11,488 nucleotides of DNA from Burkholderia sp. (GCA_028292565.1 JAQGMD010000304.1:1-11488), one strand, 5' to 3'; counted from the stretch's first letter, positions 1 to 6,988 are shown. Notes: generated by a model not told the origin, from the letters alone. A program made the numbers and translations.

Positions 1-265
1 CGGGACGACGGCGGTAGATTTCGGAATGTATATGGAATTCCATCGGCGGAACGGCGTCGCCTTCGACCAGGTTGCCGTCGAAATCGATGGTCACGATGTC
101 GTCCACCGTGAGTGCGCTGCGGACCGACTTGCCGGAATTGATCAGCATATGGTCGGTGCCGGCCACGCGGGCGCTGAAATGCCCGTTGAAATCGATCACC
201 TGGGCGCGCTCGAGCATCAGGATAGCCTCGACCAGCAGCCGCTTTTGTTCATTTACTGTTAGCAC
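1..265 (-). CDS. Class II aldolase/adducin-family protein, N-terminal 88 residues (cut by window edge)
   Basis: This gene enters from the right and runs off the left edge. The start is GTG at 265, preceded on the minus strand by AGAAGGAGACAAC, a strong ribosome site five bases away. The translation begins MLTVNEQKRLLVEAILMLER and contains NGHFSAR (residues 27-33), the substrate-binding loop region of the family. PPMEFHIHSEIYRRRP (73-88) aligns with the block holding the catalytic Glu of L-fuculose-phosphate aldolase, and Glu76 is the equivalent residue. The zinc-binding histidines of the family lie further downstream, outside the window, so activity cannot be judged. Family members cleave or epimerise phosphorylated sugars or related hydroxy-acids, and some are decarboxylases. 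The 71-bp gap after the eutA-like gene and the shared strand suggest one operon. Family call is firm; substrate is unknown. Confidence 0.85.
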   Translation of the reverse strand, partial: MLTVNEQKRLLVEAILMLERAQVIDFNGHFSARVAGTDHMLINSGKSVRSALTVDDIVTIDFDGNLVEGDAVPPMEFHIHSEIYRRRP

Positions 266-336
266 GTTGTCTCCTTCTAAATCTTTTTACGTGCCGGACG
301 CTGTTGTTTTTGTTTTAGCTGTCCGTGCCTGGCAGG

Positions 337-2139
337 TTAACTTCGGTTTACCGTCCCATGATCGTGTTGATGCTGTCCGGGGCCGTCGCCGTGCTCATGG
401 CCGTCATGGTCATGGCTGTGGCCGTGATGGTGATGACGGCCGTGGTGATGGGGGTGGCCATGCACATGGCTGCCATGCTCATGCACATGCACATGCGGTC
501 GATACTTGAGATCGGTGCGCGCGTTGCCCAGCGGCGTGCGCGGATCCTGGCTGAATACCAGGGACTTCACTGTCACCGGCACCGTTTGTGATGGGAGGCG
601 GATCCGACCGAGGTCAATGTAATCGAAGTCCATCAGGACCACGCCATCGATCACCAGCAGCTCGCTTTCAAGACCCATTTCTTCGCGCAACATTGCTCCC
701 AGCGTGTGGGCCAGGTCGCCGTCGAAAATGAGATACAGCGGCTGTTTTTTGGCAACCGTGTTATGCATGCCCTTCAGGATGCCGCCGGCAAAAGCCGAAA
801 TACGTTGGTAGGAGGGCATGCCTTTCCAGCGGAATGCGAGCGCCACATCGTTCTCGCCCTCGACCAGGTCGAAAGACTTGAAATGCGAACCGATCGCCTG
901 CGCCAACTGCTCCGGGTCGATCTCCGTACCGCATTCGTAAGCCGGCTGCAAGACCTGGAGATTGCGGCGCGGGAGCAGACTGCCCGGGCTGGATATATAA
1001 GTGGTATTCCCGCTCAGCTGCACCGAGTACTCGGATGCGCCCAATGCGGTGGCGCGTATGCACTCGCCGGCCGGCAGCATCTCCCATGGCAATGCGCCGG
1101 AATCGAGCCTGCGGCGGATGGCGCCACCGAGCAGTTTGCCCATGTCGCCAAAGTCGCGCGACTCGCGCTGATAGACGTATTCCGCGACGCCGCCGGAGAA
1201 CATGATGCCTTCGATCGGACCGAAGCCGGCAAGCGGGTCGGTCAGATACAGGTCTTCCACCTCCGGCGACATGCCCTTTCCGCCTATCGCCGAAATCAGC
1301 GCATCGGCCATCCAGTCCGCCACATGCTGCAGCGTATGCCTGTCGGCGCGGTCGCCCAGATTGAAATCAAAGCCCGCCTGGCTGGCGTGATAGCGCCCCG
1401 CCGGATCAAGCCGCGTGATCTTGTCGGTCGCATCAACCACCATCAAGCGTCCGCCGATATGGATCGCGGCGGTCCCGACGACCTTGCCGGCCTCAACCAC
1501 TGCCAGCTTGGTAGTGCCACCGCCGATATCGATATTGAGTATCCGCTTGCCGGCCTCATGCGACGCGCGTGCGGCGCCGGATCCATAAGCGGCAAGCATC
1601 GATTCCATGTGGTGGCCGGCGGTCGCACACACGAATTCGCCGCCCTGGTCGGACAGCAGGTCCGAAATCGCCTGCGCGTTTTCGCGGCGCAGCGCTTCAC
1701 CGGTAAGAATCACCGCGCCGGTGTCGATCTTGTCGGGGTGCAGGCCGGCGCCAAAATAGGCTTCATCGATGATGGCGCCGAGCGCGCCTTCGTCAATACG
1801 GGTCTCGCTGGAATACGGAGTGAGCGCAACCGGCGACTGGTACAACGTCTCGCGCGCGACGACGAAGTAGCGGCTGGACAGATCCTCGCCCATCCTGCGC
1901 AGCTTGATGCGGGAGAAGATCACCTGGGTGCCGGATGAGCCGATGTCGATGCCGACGCTGACCAGCGATACGTTGTCCTGCTGCCAGATCGGATTGCTTT
2001 CCAGCGGCCCGTCCGTCGTGAAATCGTCGTGATCGTGATCGGCGTCTTCGCCTTCTTCGTGCACATGGTCGAAGCCTTCGCCGTACTGATGGTCGGTCAG
2101 GTTATGACCGCGCTTCGGTGTTTGATCGTTGTCCGACAT
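337..2139 (-). CDS. eutA: EutA-like ethanolamine ammonia-lyase reactivase (ASKHA ATPase) with His-rich N- and C-terminal extensions
   Basis: The 600-residue product contains the EutA family core. GIDIGSSGTQ (residues 63-72) is the first phosphate-binding motif of the actin/Hsp70 (ASKHA) fold, NIDIGGGTTKLAVVEAG (202-218) the second, and GIMFSGGVAEY (311-321) the adenosine-motif region. GAVILTGEALRRENA (141-155) and FVCATAGHHMESMLAAYG (169-186) are typical of EutA. Known EutA uses ATP to release damaged cobalamin from ethanolamine ammonia-lyase. Enteric EutA is about 467 residues; the excess lies in an acidic, His-containing N-terminus (1-50; His 12, 17, 25, 27, 35, 37) and a C-terminal tail with 22 His in residues 549-594. 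Start is ATG at 2139 after a modest ACGGGA ribosome site. The gene follows the reductase by 42 bp and precedes the aldolase. No eutB or eutC is visible, so its true client is uncertain. The fold is sure; the exact role is not. Confidence 0.85.
   Translation of the reverse strand: MSDNDQTPKRGHNLTDHQYGEGFDHVHEEGEDADHDHDDFTTDGPLESNPIWQQDNVSLVSVGIDIGSSGTQVIFSRIKLRRMGEDLSSRYFVVARETLYQSPVALTPYSSETRIDEGALGAIIDEAYFGAGLHPDKIDTGAVILTGEALRRENAQAISDLLSDQGGEFVCATAGHHMESMLAAYGSGAARASHEAGKRILNIDIGGGTTKLAVVEAGKVVGTAAIHIGGRLMVVDATDKITRLDPAGRYHASQAGFDFNLGDRADRHTLQHVADWMADALISAIGGKGMSPEVEDLYLTDPLAGFGPIEGIMFSGGVAEYVYQRESRDFGDMGKLLGGAIRRRLDSGALPWEMLPAGECIRATALGASEYSVQLSGNTTYISSPGSLLPRRNLQVLQPAYECGTEIDPEQLAQAIGSHFKSFDLVEGENDVALAFRWKGMPSYQRISAFAGGILKGMHNTVAKKQPLYLIFDGDLAHTLGAMLREEMGLESELLVIDGVVLMDFDYIDLGRIRLPSQTVPVTVKSLVFSQDPRTPLGNARTDLKYRPHVHVHEHGSHVHGHPHHHGRHHHHGHSHDHDGHEHGDGPGQHQHDHGTVNRS
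358..495 (-). other. Histidine-rich metal-binding tail encoded at the 3' end of the eutA-like gene
   Basis: These 46 codons (residues 549-594) encode 22 histidines, mostly as HxH and HHH patterns mixed with Gly, Asp and Glu, ending in HEHGDGPGQHQHDHG. On the plus strand the same stretch reads as a low-complexity run of ATG/GTG triplets and opens spurious plus-strand frames. Such tails bind Ni, Co, Zn or Cu in metal chaperones such as HypB, UreE and SlyD. That this tail binds metal is an inference from composition. Confidence 0.8.
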
Positions 2140-2181
2140 AGCTGTGTTCCCGTGTTTGTTCGATCCAGGCCGCGGGCCGGA

Positions 2182-3195
2182 TTAATAGAATGCGTCGTAG
2201 TGCACCTGGCCGCCAGGGACTTTTTCTTCAAACAGCATGCGCTGTACTGCTTGCGCCATAGGCGGCGGGCCTGCGAAATAAATCTCGAACTCGGGGAGCG
2301 ACTTGCCCAGCACTTCGAGCACCAGCTCATGGACGAAGCCGATCTTGCCTGCCCATTGCTGTCCGTCGTCCTGCGCCGGCATGGAGATGATGGGATGGAA
2401 GTACAGGTGCTGTCCGTAGCCGGGCAACTCGCACAGCATGTCTTCGCCGCAGATGTCGCGTTGTCCGCGTCCGCCATAAAAGAAGTGAACCTTGCGCGTA
2501 GCCATGGCCGGATTCGCCGCCACACCGCGGGCGATCGAAATCATCGGAGCAAGTCCCGAACCACCGGCAATCAGCACGATGTCGCGCGGGCTGTCGGGAC
2601 GCAGATAAGCCAGGCCGTAAGGCCCGTCCACCATCAGCGTATCGCCAACGCTCACGTGGTCGAATAACGCGCCGCTGCCGCTGCCGCCGGGGACACGCTT
2701 CACCTGGAAATGCCAGACGCCGTCACCCTGAGCGATGTTGGACATCGAATAGGCGCGTGGTCCGGTCCGGCTCGGGGTGTACAGTAACGCGTACTGACCC
2801 GGCAGGAAATCGATGGGCTTCTCGAGCTTGAACTGGAATTCGCGTATGTCATGCGTGAGGTCGCGAGTCGCGATCAGTGCCGCCTCGGTGCGGAGCGGGC
2901 GGTTCGGCGTCAGGTATTGCTCCGCTGCGCGCGCCTTGACTGTGCAATCGCCGTTGGGACGGGACTGGCAACCGAGCACGCGATTGCGCGTACGGTCGCG
3001 GTCTGTCAGTCCAGGCGCTTCTGGCCAGTTCGATGTGAGCTCGCCACTGACCAGCTCGATCTTGCAGGTCCCGCAGGAGCCTACATTGCATTCATAGGGA
3101 AGGCCTATGCCGGCACGATGCGCGGCTCGAAGGATAGTGTCGTCCGGCGCGCATTCGAATTGCTGCTCTGTGCCGGCAAGGGTGATATTGAACAT
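2182..3195 (-). CDS. [2Fe-2S] ferredoxin/FAD/NAD(P)H oxidoreductase, BenC/MmoC-type electron-transfer component
   Basis: The 337-residue protein passes electrons from NAD(P)H through FAD to a plant-type [2Fe-2S] cluster. Domain order is ferredoxin, then FAD, then NAD. Cys36, Cys41, Cys44 and Cys76 (C-x4-C-x2-C-x31-C) bind the cluster, RAYS (147-150) is the flavin motif, GGSGLAP (211-217) the nucleotide loop, and YFAGPPPM (306-313) the C-terminal pyridine-nucleotide motif. I chose ATG at 3195 over the in-frame TTG at 3219: GGAG lies 12 bases upstream of the ATG, a long but usable gap, while the TTG has no ribosome site. The gene heads the apparent operon with the eutA-like and aldolase genes and lies just downstream of iclR. 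Relatives serve ring hydroxylases and monooxygenases, but no oxygenase subunit is visible. Its partner may lie off the left edge, or it may reduce a cofactor of the neighbouring system. Confidence 0.88.
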   Translation of the reverse strand: MFNITLAGTEQQFECAPDDTILRAAHRAGIGLPYECNVGSCGTCKIELVSGELTSNWPEAPGLTDRDRTRNRVLGCQSRPNGDCTVKARAAEQYLTPNRPLRTEAALIATRDLTHDIREFQFKLEKPIDFLPGQYALLYTPSRTGPRAYSMSNIAQGDGVWHFQVKRVPGGSGSGALFDHVSVGDTLMVDGPYGLAYLRPDSPRDIVLIAGGSGLAPMISIARGVAANPAMATRKVHFFYGGRGQRDICGEDMLCELPGYGQHLYFHPIISMPAQDDGQQWAGKIGFVHELVLEVLGKSLPEFEIYFAGPPPMAQAVQRMLFEEKVPGGQVHYDAFY

Positions 3196-3272
3196 TGTGC
3201 GTCTAATCTCCGAATCCAATTACTGTTGTTTTATTTATGTAGATTTGCAATCAGGACGGATGCAACGCACCG

Positions 3273-3304
3273 CGATGGCCGGACCCATGGTCCGGCAGCC
3301 ATCG
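3273..3304 (-). repeat. GC-rich hairpin between iclR and the reductase gene
   Basis: GCCGGACC (3278-3285) and GGTCCGGC (3289-3296) are perfect inverted arms around a CAT loop. CGATG and CATCG extend the stem outside a three-base bulge. It lies about 80 bp upstream of the reductase start, in the leader or promoter region of that operon. No T-tract follows on the minus strand, so it is not a canonical terminator. It could be an attenuator, an RNA-stabilising stem, an operator or a repeat. No convincing -35/-10 pair was found in this 181-bp gap. Confidence 0.5.
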
Positions 3305-3376
3305 TCGGCAAAGACGGAATTGCACGAACTGCAAGGAGCAGGCCGCACAGGATCTCCGTCGCGCTGCCTCACCCAT

Positions 3377-4201
3377 TCATGCCATCCGTTGGGAACGTGC
3401 GGGGCGATAGCCGAGCCGCTGCGAAACGGCTTCACCGGCGGCGATGACGTCGGGCGCGTAGGCCAGCAATACTTTTTTCGTCAGGCGCTGTGCGGGGCCC
3501 GCGACGCTGGTTGCTGCAATCACATTGCCGTTGTAATCACGTACAGGCGCCGCGATCGAACGCAGGCCGAGCTCGCTTTCCTCGTCGTCGATCGCATAAC
3601 CGCGCATCCTTATAGTGGCCAACTCCTGGCGCAGCGACTCCGTATCGATGATGGTGTGCGGCGTACGCTCGCTCAGTTTGCCCGCCAGGATGCGATCGAG
3701 TGCCTCCGGCGTCTGGAACGCCAGCAACACCTTGCCCTCCGCTGTGCAATAGGCCGGTTTGCGCACGCCGACGTCCATGGTCATGCGGATCGCCTGTTTG
3801 CTCTCCAGGCTGTTCACATAAAGAATGCTGTTGTTGTCGAGGATCGCGAGGTGCACGGTCTCGCTGGTCTTTTCGCGCAAGGTCATCAGGAAGGGCTTGG
3901 CCTCACTCGAGAAATCCATCTTGCGGCGTACCAGGGAGCCGAGTTCGAACACCACCAGGCCGAGCCGGTATTTGCCGTTCTCGTGATTCTGTTCCAGCAA
4001 GCCCGCGTCGATCAGCGTGGTGGCAAGACGATGGACGGTGCTTTTCGGCAGCAGCAAACGCTTGGCCAGATCGCTGATGCCGATCTCGTAGTCGTCGTCC
4101 GAGAAGGTCTTGATCAGACGAATCGCGTTCGCAACGGAAGACAGTCGCGTTTTTTCCTGCGGCGCACCCTGCGATTTGGTGGGTTTCACTTTCGATTGCA
4201 T
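3377..4201 (-). CDS. IclR-family transcriptional regulator
   Basis: The 274-residue protein has the two IclR domains. The N-terminal winged helix-turn-helix is at about residues 20-80 (ISDLAKRLLLPKSTVHRLATT is the recognition region). The C-terminal effector domain carries the family signature GYAIDDEESELGLRSIAAPV and a following SVAGP segment. IclR proteins bind small organic acids or aromatics and control catabolic operons. The start is ATG at 4201, with AGGAG nine bases upstream; an in-frame TTG at 4210 would abut the ribosome site and is rejected. The gene precedes the reductase/eutA-like/aldolase operon by 181 bp on the same strand. A TTCC-N7-GGAA site just upstream of its own ribosome site implies autoregulation. 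The effector cannot be predicted. Confidence 0.95.
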   Translation of the reverse strand: MQSKVKPTKSQGAPQEKTRLSSVANAIRLIKTFSDDDYEIGISDLAKRLLLPKSTVHRLATTLIDAGLLEQNHENGKYRLGLVVFELGSLVRRKMDFSSEAKPFLMTLREKTSETVHLAILDNNSILYVNSLESKQAIRMTMDVGVRKPAYCTAEGKVLLAFQTPEALDRILAGKLSERTPHTIIDTESLRQELATIRMRGYAIDDEESELGLRSIAAPVRDYNGNVIAATSVAGPAQRLTKKVLLAYAPDVIAAGEAVSQRLGYRPARSQRMA

Positions 4202-4216
4202 CTTGTACAACTCCTT

Positions 4217-4231
4217 TTCCGATATACGGAA
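4217..4231 (-). promoter_or_regulatory. Candidate IclR operator 1 (autoregulatory)
   Basis: TTCCGATATACGGAA is an inverted repeat with TTCCG/CGGAA arms around ATATA. It sits immediately upstream of the iclR ribosome site, where a bound repressor would block transcription. TTCC/GGAA half-sites are common in IclR-family operators. Related copies occur at 4451 and 9227. On the minus strand it reads TTCCGTATATCGGAA. Confidence 0.6.
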
Positions 4232-4300
4232 CAGAGTTTAATGAAAACGGGCGGCACTCTCAAGCGCGCACGCCACTCTTTCAATCGATCCGCGGTATTA

Positions 4301-4348
4301 AGGCACCGCGCAGGAATAACTTGCACAAGTTATTCCTGCGTGGCGCCT
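4301..4348. repeat. Near-perfect 23-bp-stem hairpin with a 2-nt loop
   Basis: The central arms CGCAGGAATAACTTG (4309-4323) and CAAGTTATTCCTGCG (4326-4340) are perfect inverses around CA. The stem continues outward to 4301/4348 with one G-U pair and one A-C mismatch. It lies 3' of the methyltransferase-like gene and upstream of iclR. No T-tract follows on either strand. It may be a REP-like mobile palindrome, a factor-assisted terminator or a processing site. Confidence 0.65.
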
Positions 4349-4450
4349 AAGGACCAGCGGACAAAACTCTTCGATCGGAGTAGGTGTGAAGTGTCATTCC
4401 AGCCCCCTTTCCCCGGATCGCTACTTTGGCGAACCTGTCAGGCGCATTCG

Positions 4451-4474
4451 TTCTGATATACGGAACGCTGTTCC
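4451..4474 (-). promoter_or_regulatory. Candidate IclR operator 2 (two overlapping palindromes)
   Basis: TTCTGATATACGGAA (4451-4465) matches operator 1 in 14 of 15 positions. It shares its right half-site with a second palindrome, GGAACGCTGTTCC (4462-4474), so three half-sites lie in tandem. It is about 250 bp upstream of the iclR start, just beyond the end of the preceding gene. Binding is predicted only from the repeat. Confidence 0.55.
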
Positions 4475-4532
4475 TCAGTGTGGATTGATCGTACCAGAAC
4501 CAGGATTGGAATGTCAATCATGTGAACGGCAA

Positions 4533-5009
4533 TCAGAAGACGCCTGGCACCCAGCGTTTTACGCTTCTTGCATAGGCATCGTAGCTATCGCCGAATTGCT
4601 GTGACAAACGGCGTTCGTCCCGCAGTATGCGCGTGTGAAAGAACACGGCTGTATGTATGGCAAGGAACAGCGCCAGCCAGGAATGGAATGCGAGCGCCAG
4701 TCCGCTGAGGAAAATGAGATGACCGATGTACATCGGATTACGGGTATAGGCGAAGACGCCGGTCGTTACCAATCGCTCCGGCGGAGTATCCATGCCCGGC
4801 CCGCCTCCTCCACGCCGGATACGATAAAGGCCGCATAGACGGTATTGCAGGTAACCCCAGGCCAGAAGCGGCAGGAATCCTGGGTCGAAGCGAAGATTCC
4901 CCTTGTGCAGCAATAACTCCCAGGCGAGGACGAGTATCGGGAACAGGATAAATGTCCGGGTCGAACTGCCTTTGCAGCGGCGGACTATTTTGTCGATCAG
5001 TGGGTGCAC
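4533..5009 (-). CDS. Small membrane protein of the isoprenylcysteine carboxyl methyltransferase (ICMT/PEMT) type
   Basis: The 158-residue protein has hydrophobic segments near residues 20-36, 42-60, 94-110 and 111-127. It carries the C-terminal motif pair of the family: TRNPMYIGHLIFLSG (89-103) and RDERRLSQQFGDSYDAY (130-146), followed by KRWVPG. Bacterial members are integral membrane proteins thought to methylate lipid or isoprenoid substrates with SAM, but few have a known substrate. The start is GTG at 5009 without a clear ribosome site; no better in-frame start exists upstream. The gene is flanked by repeat-bearing gaps (274 bp upstream, 331 bp downstream), so it appears to be a single-gene unit not clearly tied to its neighbours. 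Confidence 0.8.
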   Translation of the reverse strand: MHPLIDKIVRRCKGSSTRTFILFPILVLAWELLLHKGNLRFDPGFLPLLAWGYLQYRLCGLYRIRRGGGGPGMDTPPERLVTTGVFAYTRNPMYIGHLIFLSGLALAFHSWLALFLAIHTAVFFHTRILRDERRLSQQFGDSYDAYARSVKRWVPGVF

Positions 5010-5047
5010 GATGGACTCATTGAATGGGAGACGTCTCGCATACCACT

Positions 5048-5070
5048 GTCATTCCCGCACAAGCGGGAAA
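5048..5070. repeat. Copy of a GTCATTCCCGC-type intergenic palindrome
   Basis: TTCCCGC (5052-5058) and GCGGGAA (5063-5069) are perfect arms around ACAA, preceded by TGTCA. From memory, elements with GTCATTCCCGC and GCGGGAAT arms are frequent between genes in many proteobacteria. A degenerate copy in the opposite orientation occurs at 11403-11432. The rest of 5010-5283 contains no gene I can support. Confidence 0.6.
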
Positions 5071-5227
5071 ACTGTAGCAGTTGCGGAAGTTTCGAGGGAC
5101 GGCCATCCAGGGATGCACCACTCACGCTCGTCAAGAACGAAGGTCGCAACCGGTTTCTTTTACGCCGGAGCCCAGCGCCGCCAAAGCGAATGCTGCAGGA
5201 GCATCTCTGGGTTCCCGCCCGCTGATG

Positions 5228-5251
5228 TATCGCCTCGGTACACGAGCGATA
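5228..5251. repeat. Inverted repeat downstream of the cupin gene
   Basis: TATCGC-C-TCG (5228-5237) pairs with CGAGCGATA (5243-5251) with one bulged base and a short GTACA loop. It lies about 33 bp past the cupin stop on the minus strand, where a transcript end would be expected. No T-tract follows, so it may be a weak or factor-assisted terminator. Confidence 0.35.
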
Positions 5252-5283
5252 GTACCTGCTCGAATTGTGTAGATACTTATGCA

Positions 5284-5844
5284 TCAGTCAGGGCGCGGAT
5301 GGTTGTAATCGTCCTCCGTCTGCCGCGGCTCATATCCCTCGGCCCCCGGTGCGGGGTCGGAGGGCCGCGAAATCACACGCTTCTGGAACAGCATATTCAT
5401 GAACATGTACATCGGTTTGCTCTTGAGCACGAGCGCGCGTGCCGGCTTTAGCGGGTCGGCATTGAAATGCTGATGCACGCAATTGGCATGCACGATCGCT
5501 AGATCTCCCGCCTTCCAGTCGTAACGGATGCCGTCGTGAATTTCATAGCCGGTTCCGTCCAATATATAGAACGCCGCTTCGTTGACATGCCCGTGCTTGC
5601 CATTGCGTCCACCGGGTGCATACTCCTCGAGGTGTATATGCAAGGTCTGCGTCATGCCGTCGGGAGGCTCGACGTAGTGCCGGCTGAAGGACTGCGGACC
5701 GTCCTTCAACCTGACCTTCGCCCCCTTTACCACCCGCGGTAACGACCGCAACCGATGCAGTTCATCCTTGAGACTGTAGTCACCTGCGATGCCACGCAAA
5801 AACGTCCGGTCCTTCTTGCTGTAGTGATGTGATTCGTCGCCCAT
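5284..5844 (-). CDS. Single-domain cupin protein
   Basis: The 186-residue protein has both cupin motifs. GGRNGKHGHVNEAAFYILDG (78-97) supplies His84, His86 and Glu89, and GDLAIVHANCVHQHFN (113-128) supplies His124; together these are the usual four ligands of an Fe, Mn or Zn site. Small cupins of this kind act as dioxygenases, isomerases or decarboxylase-like enzymes on organic acids, or as binding proteins; the Gly-rich motif resembles gentisate-dioxygenase-type cupins, but the length is about half. Start ATG at 5844 follows AAGGA six bases upstream. It lies 43 bp downstream of the solute-binding protein gene, so co-transcription with it is likely. Residues 160-186 form a charged, Pro-rich tail. 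The metal site looks intact; the reaction is unknown. Confidence 0.85.
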   Translation of the reverse strand: MGDESHHYSKKDRTFLRGIAGDYSLKDELHRLRSLPRVVKGAKVRLKDGPQSFSRHYVEPPDGMTQTLHIHLEEYAPGGRNGKHGHVNEAAFYILDGTGYEIHDGIRYDWKAGDLAIVHANCVHQHFNADPLKPARALVLKSKPMYMFMNMLFQKRVISRPSDPAPGAEGYEPRQTEDDYNHPRPD

Positions 5845-5887
5845 CCGTCTTCCTTATTAGGAGAACCAAAATCCTGCGCAGCGTCCG

Positions 5888-6973
5888 CTACTCTTCTTCC
5901 TTCTTCGGCGCGGCACCGTTGTGGAACAGGTTCGCCCACAGCTTTTCCCATTTCGCCGACTCATCCAGCACGATCACCGGATCGATCATCTGATACGGGA
6001 ATTTGTTGAGCGGGCTGTCGACGGCATTGCTCGACGGGACACGATTGCGTTGCTTGAGCAACTCCTGGCCTTCATGCGACAGCATGAAATCGACAAACAG
6101 CATTGCCGCATGCGGATGCGGTGCCTGCTTGGCCACGCTGATGGCATTGGGCCGGCCGAACGTCGGCGCGAGCGGTTTCCATTTCACCGGGGCGCCCTTT
6201 TGCACCAGTCGTTCGACGTTCTGGTTGTATACGGTAGCGGCGAGCGGAAGTTCACCGGCCGACAGCAGCTCAGCCATCAGTGTGTGCCCGACCCGCATCT
6301 GCGGTTTCATCTCGGCCAGCTTGCGGAAATAGGCCAGGCCTTCCTTCTCGCCCATGCTCTTGACCACCGCGGCAAACCAGTCGCTGTCGCCGGATTCGAT
6401 GCCGATCTTGCCGATCCAGCGCGGATGCAGCAGGTCCTGAAAGGTGTTGGGCACTTCTTCCGGCTTCACCAGCTTGGTGTTGTAGCCGAGGACAAAGAAG
6501 TTGAAGCGCGTCGCGACGTAATGCCGGTGCGGCGCGAACGCGACCTTGGGTATGTCCTTGAACGCGGGGCTGTAGAACTCGGAGAGGAGATTTTCGCGGA
6601 ACATTGCCTCCATCTCCGGACCGTTGGTCTCGATAATGTCCGGCGCATAGCGTCCCGCGCGGGCTTCGGTCACCGCACGGTTCAGCACCTTCTCGCTGCC
6701 TGCCCGCCACAGCGCTGTCTTGATGCCGTATTTCTTCTCAAACGCCTCGGTGATCGGTACGGAGTCTTTCAGGTTGAGGGAGGTGTAGATGACCACCGTG
6801 CCTTCCTTCTTCGCCCCTTCCAGCAGTCTCTTTTCCCTGTCGGCGCCCTGGTACATGAAGAGGTCGTAGTGCTTCGACTTTTCCTGCGCGAATACCGAAC
6901 AGGACAGTCCTATGAAAGCAGCTGCGGCTATCTTGGAAAGAATACGAAAATCGCGTAACGAATGCATCTTCAT
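5888..6973 (-). CDS. Periplasmic ABC-transporter solute-binding protein (Fe3+/organic-ion type, COG1840-like)
   Basis: The 361-residue protein begins with a Sec signal peptide: charged MKMHSLRDFR, then a hydrophobic core, with a probable cut after VFA at residue 29. The mature part starts a typical family-1 binding fold with KEGTVVIYTSLNLKD (56-70) and has the usual RWIGKIGIESGDSDWF and FVDFMLSHEGQELL segments. Such proteins bind ferric complexes, 2-aminoethylphosphonate, thiamine or other small ligands. The start ATG at 6973 follows AAGGAG six bases upstream. No permease or ATPase gene lies beside it, so it must use distant membrane components. It sits between the ThDP enzyme and cupin genes, which suggests it captures their substrate or a precursor. 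The C-terminus is a charged KKEEE. Ligand not predictable. Confidence 0.88.
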   Translation of the reverse strand: MKMHSLRDFRILSKIAAAAFIGLSCSVFAQEKSKHYDLFMYQGADREKRLLEGAKKEGTVVIYTSLNLKDSVPITEAFEKKYGIKTALWRAGSEKVLNRAVTEARAGRYAPDIIETNGPEMEAMFRENLLSEFYSPAFKDIPKVAFAPHRHYVATRFNFFVLGYNTKLVKPEEVPNTFQDLLHPRWIGKIGIESGDSDWFAAVVKSMGEKEGLAYFRKLAEMKPQMRVGHTLMAELLSAGELPLAATVYNQNVERLVQKGAPVKWKPLAPTFGRPNAISVAKQAPHPHAAMLFVDFMLSHEGQELLKQRNRVPSSNAVDSPLNKFPYQMIDPVIVLDESAKWEKLWANLFHNGAAPKKEEE

Positions 6974-6988
6974 TCCTGTCTCCTTTTT

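Larger units (their letters stand above)
4202..4532. other. Gene-free region upstream of iclR
   Basis: This 331-bp stretch holds no supportable gene. It contains the iclR ribosome site (AGGAG, minus strand, 4211-4215), two IclR-type operator candidates (4217-4231 and 4451-4474) and a strong hairpin (4301-4348). I found no clear sigma-70 promoter; a TATATC sequence inside the first operator could be a -10 element, but its -35 partner is poor. Confidence 0.7.

Noticed and set aside
325..591. Plus-strand frame rich in Met, Ala and Val that looks like a membrane peptide
   Set aside because: It is the antisense reading of the His codon run at the 3' end of the eutA-like gene.
706..1938. Long plus-strand open frame of 410 codons opposite the eutA-like gene
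   Set aside because: It is antisense to a gene with clear EutA motifs, has no recognisable domain, and its length is explained by GC-rich codon bias.
3235..3435. Short minus-strand frame with CSSC and further cysteines between iclR and the reductase gene
   Set aside because: It overlaps the iclR 3' end, begins at a GTG without a ribosome site, and runs through the hairpin. The cysteine spacing matches no family I know.
3107..4456. 449-codon plus-strand open frame across iclR and its flanks
   Set aside because: It is antisense to the IclR gene and two intergenic regions, with no family motif.
5004..5272. Several short plus-strand frames in the gap between the cupin and methyltransferase-like genes
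   Set aside because: They overlap each other in different frames, run through the GTCATTCCCGC-type repeat, and show no domain or ribosome site.
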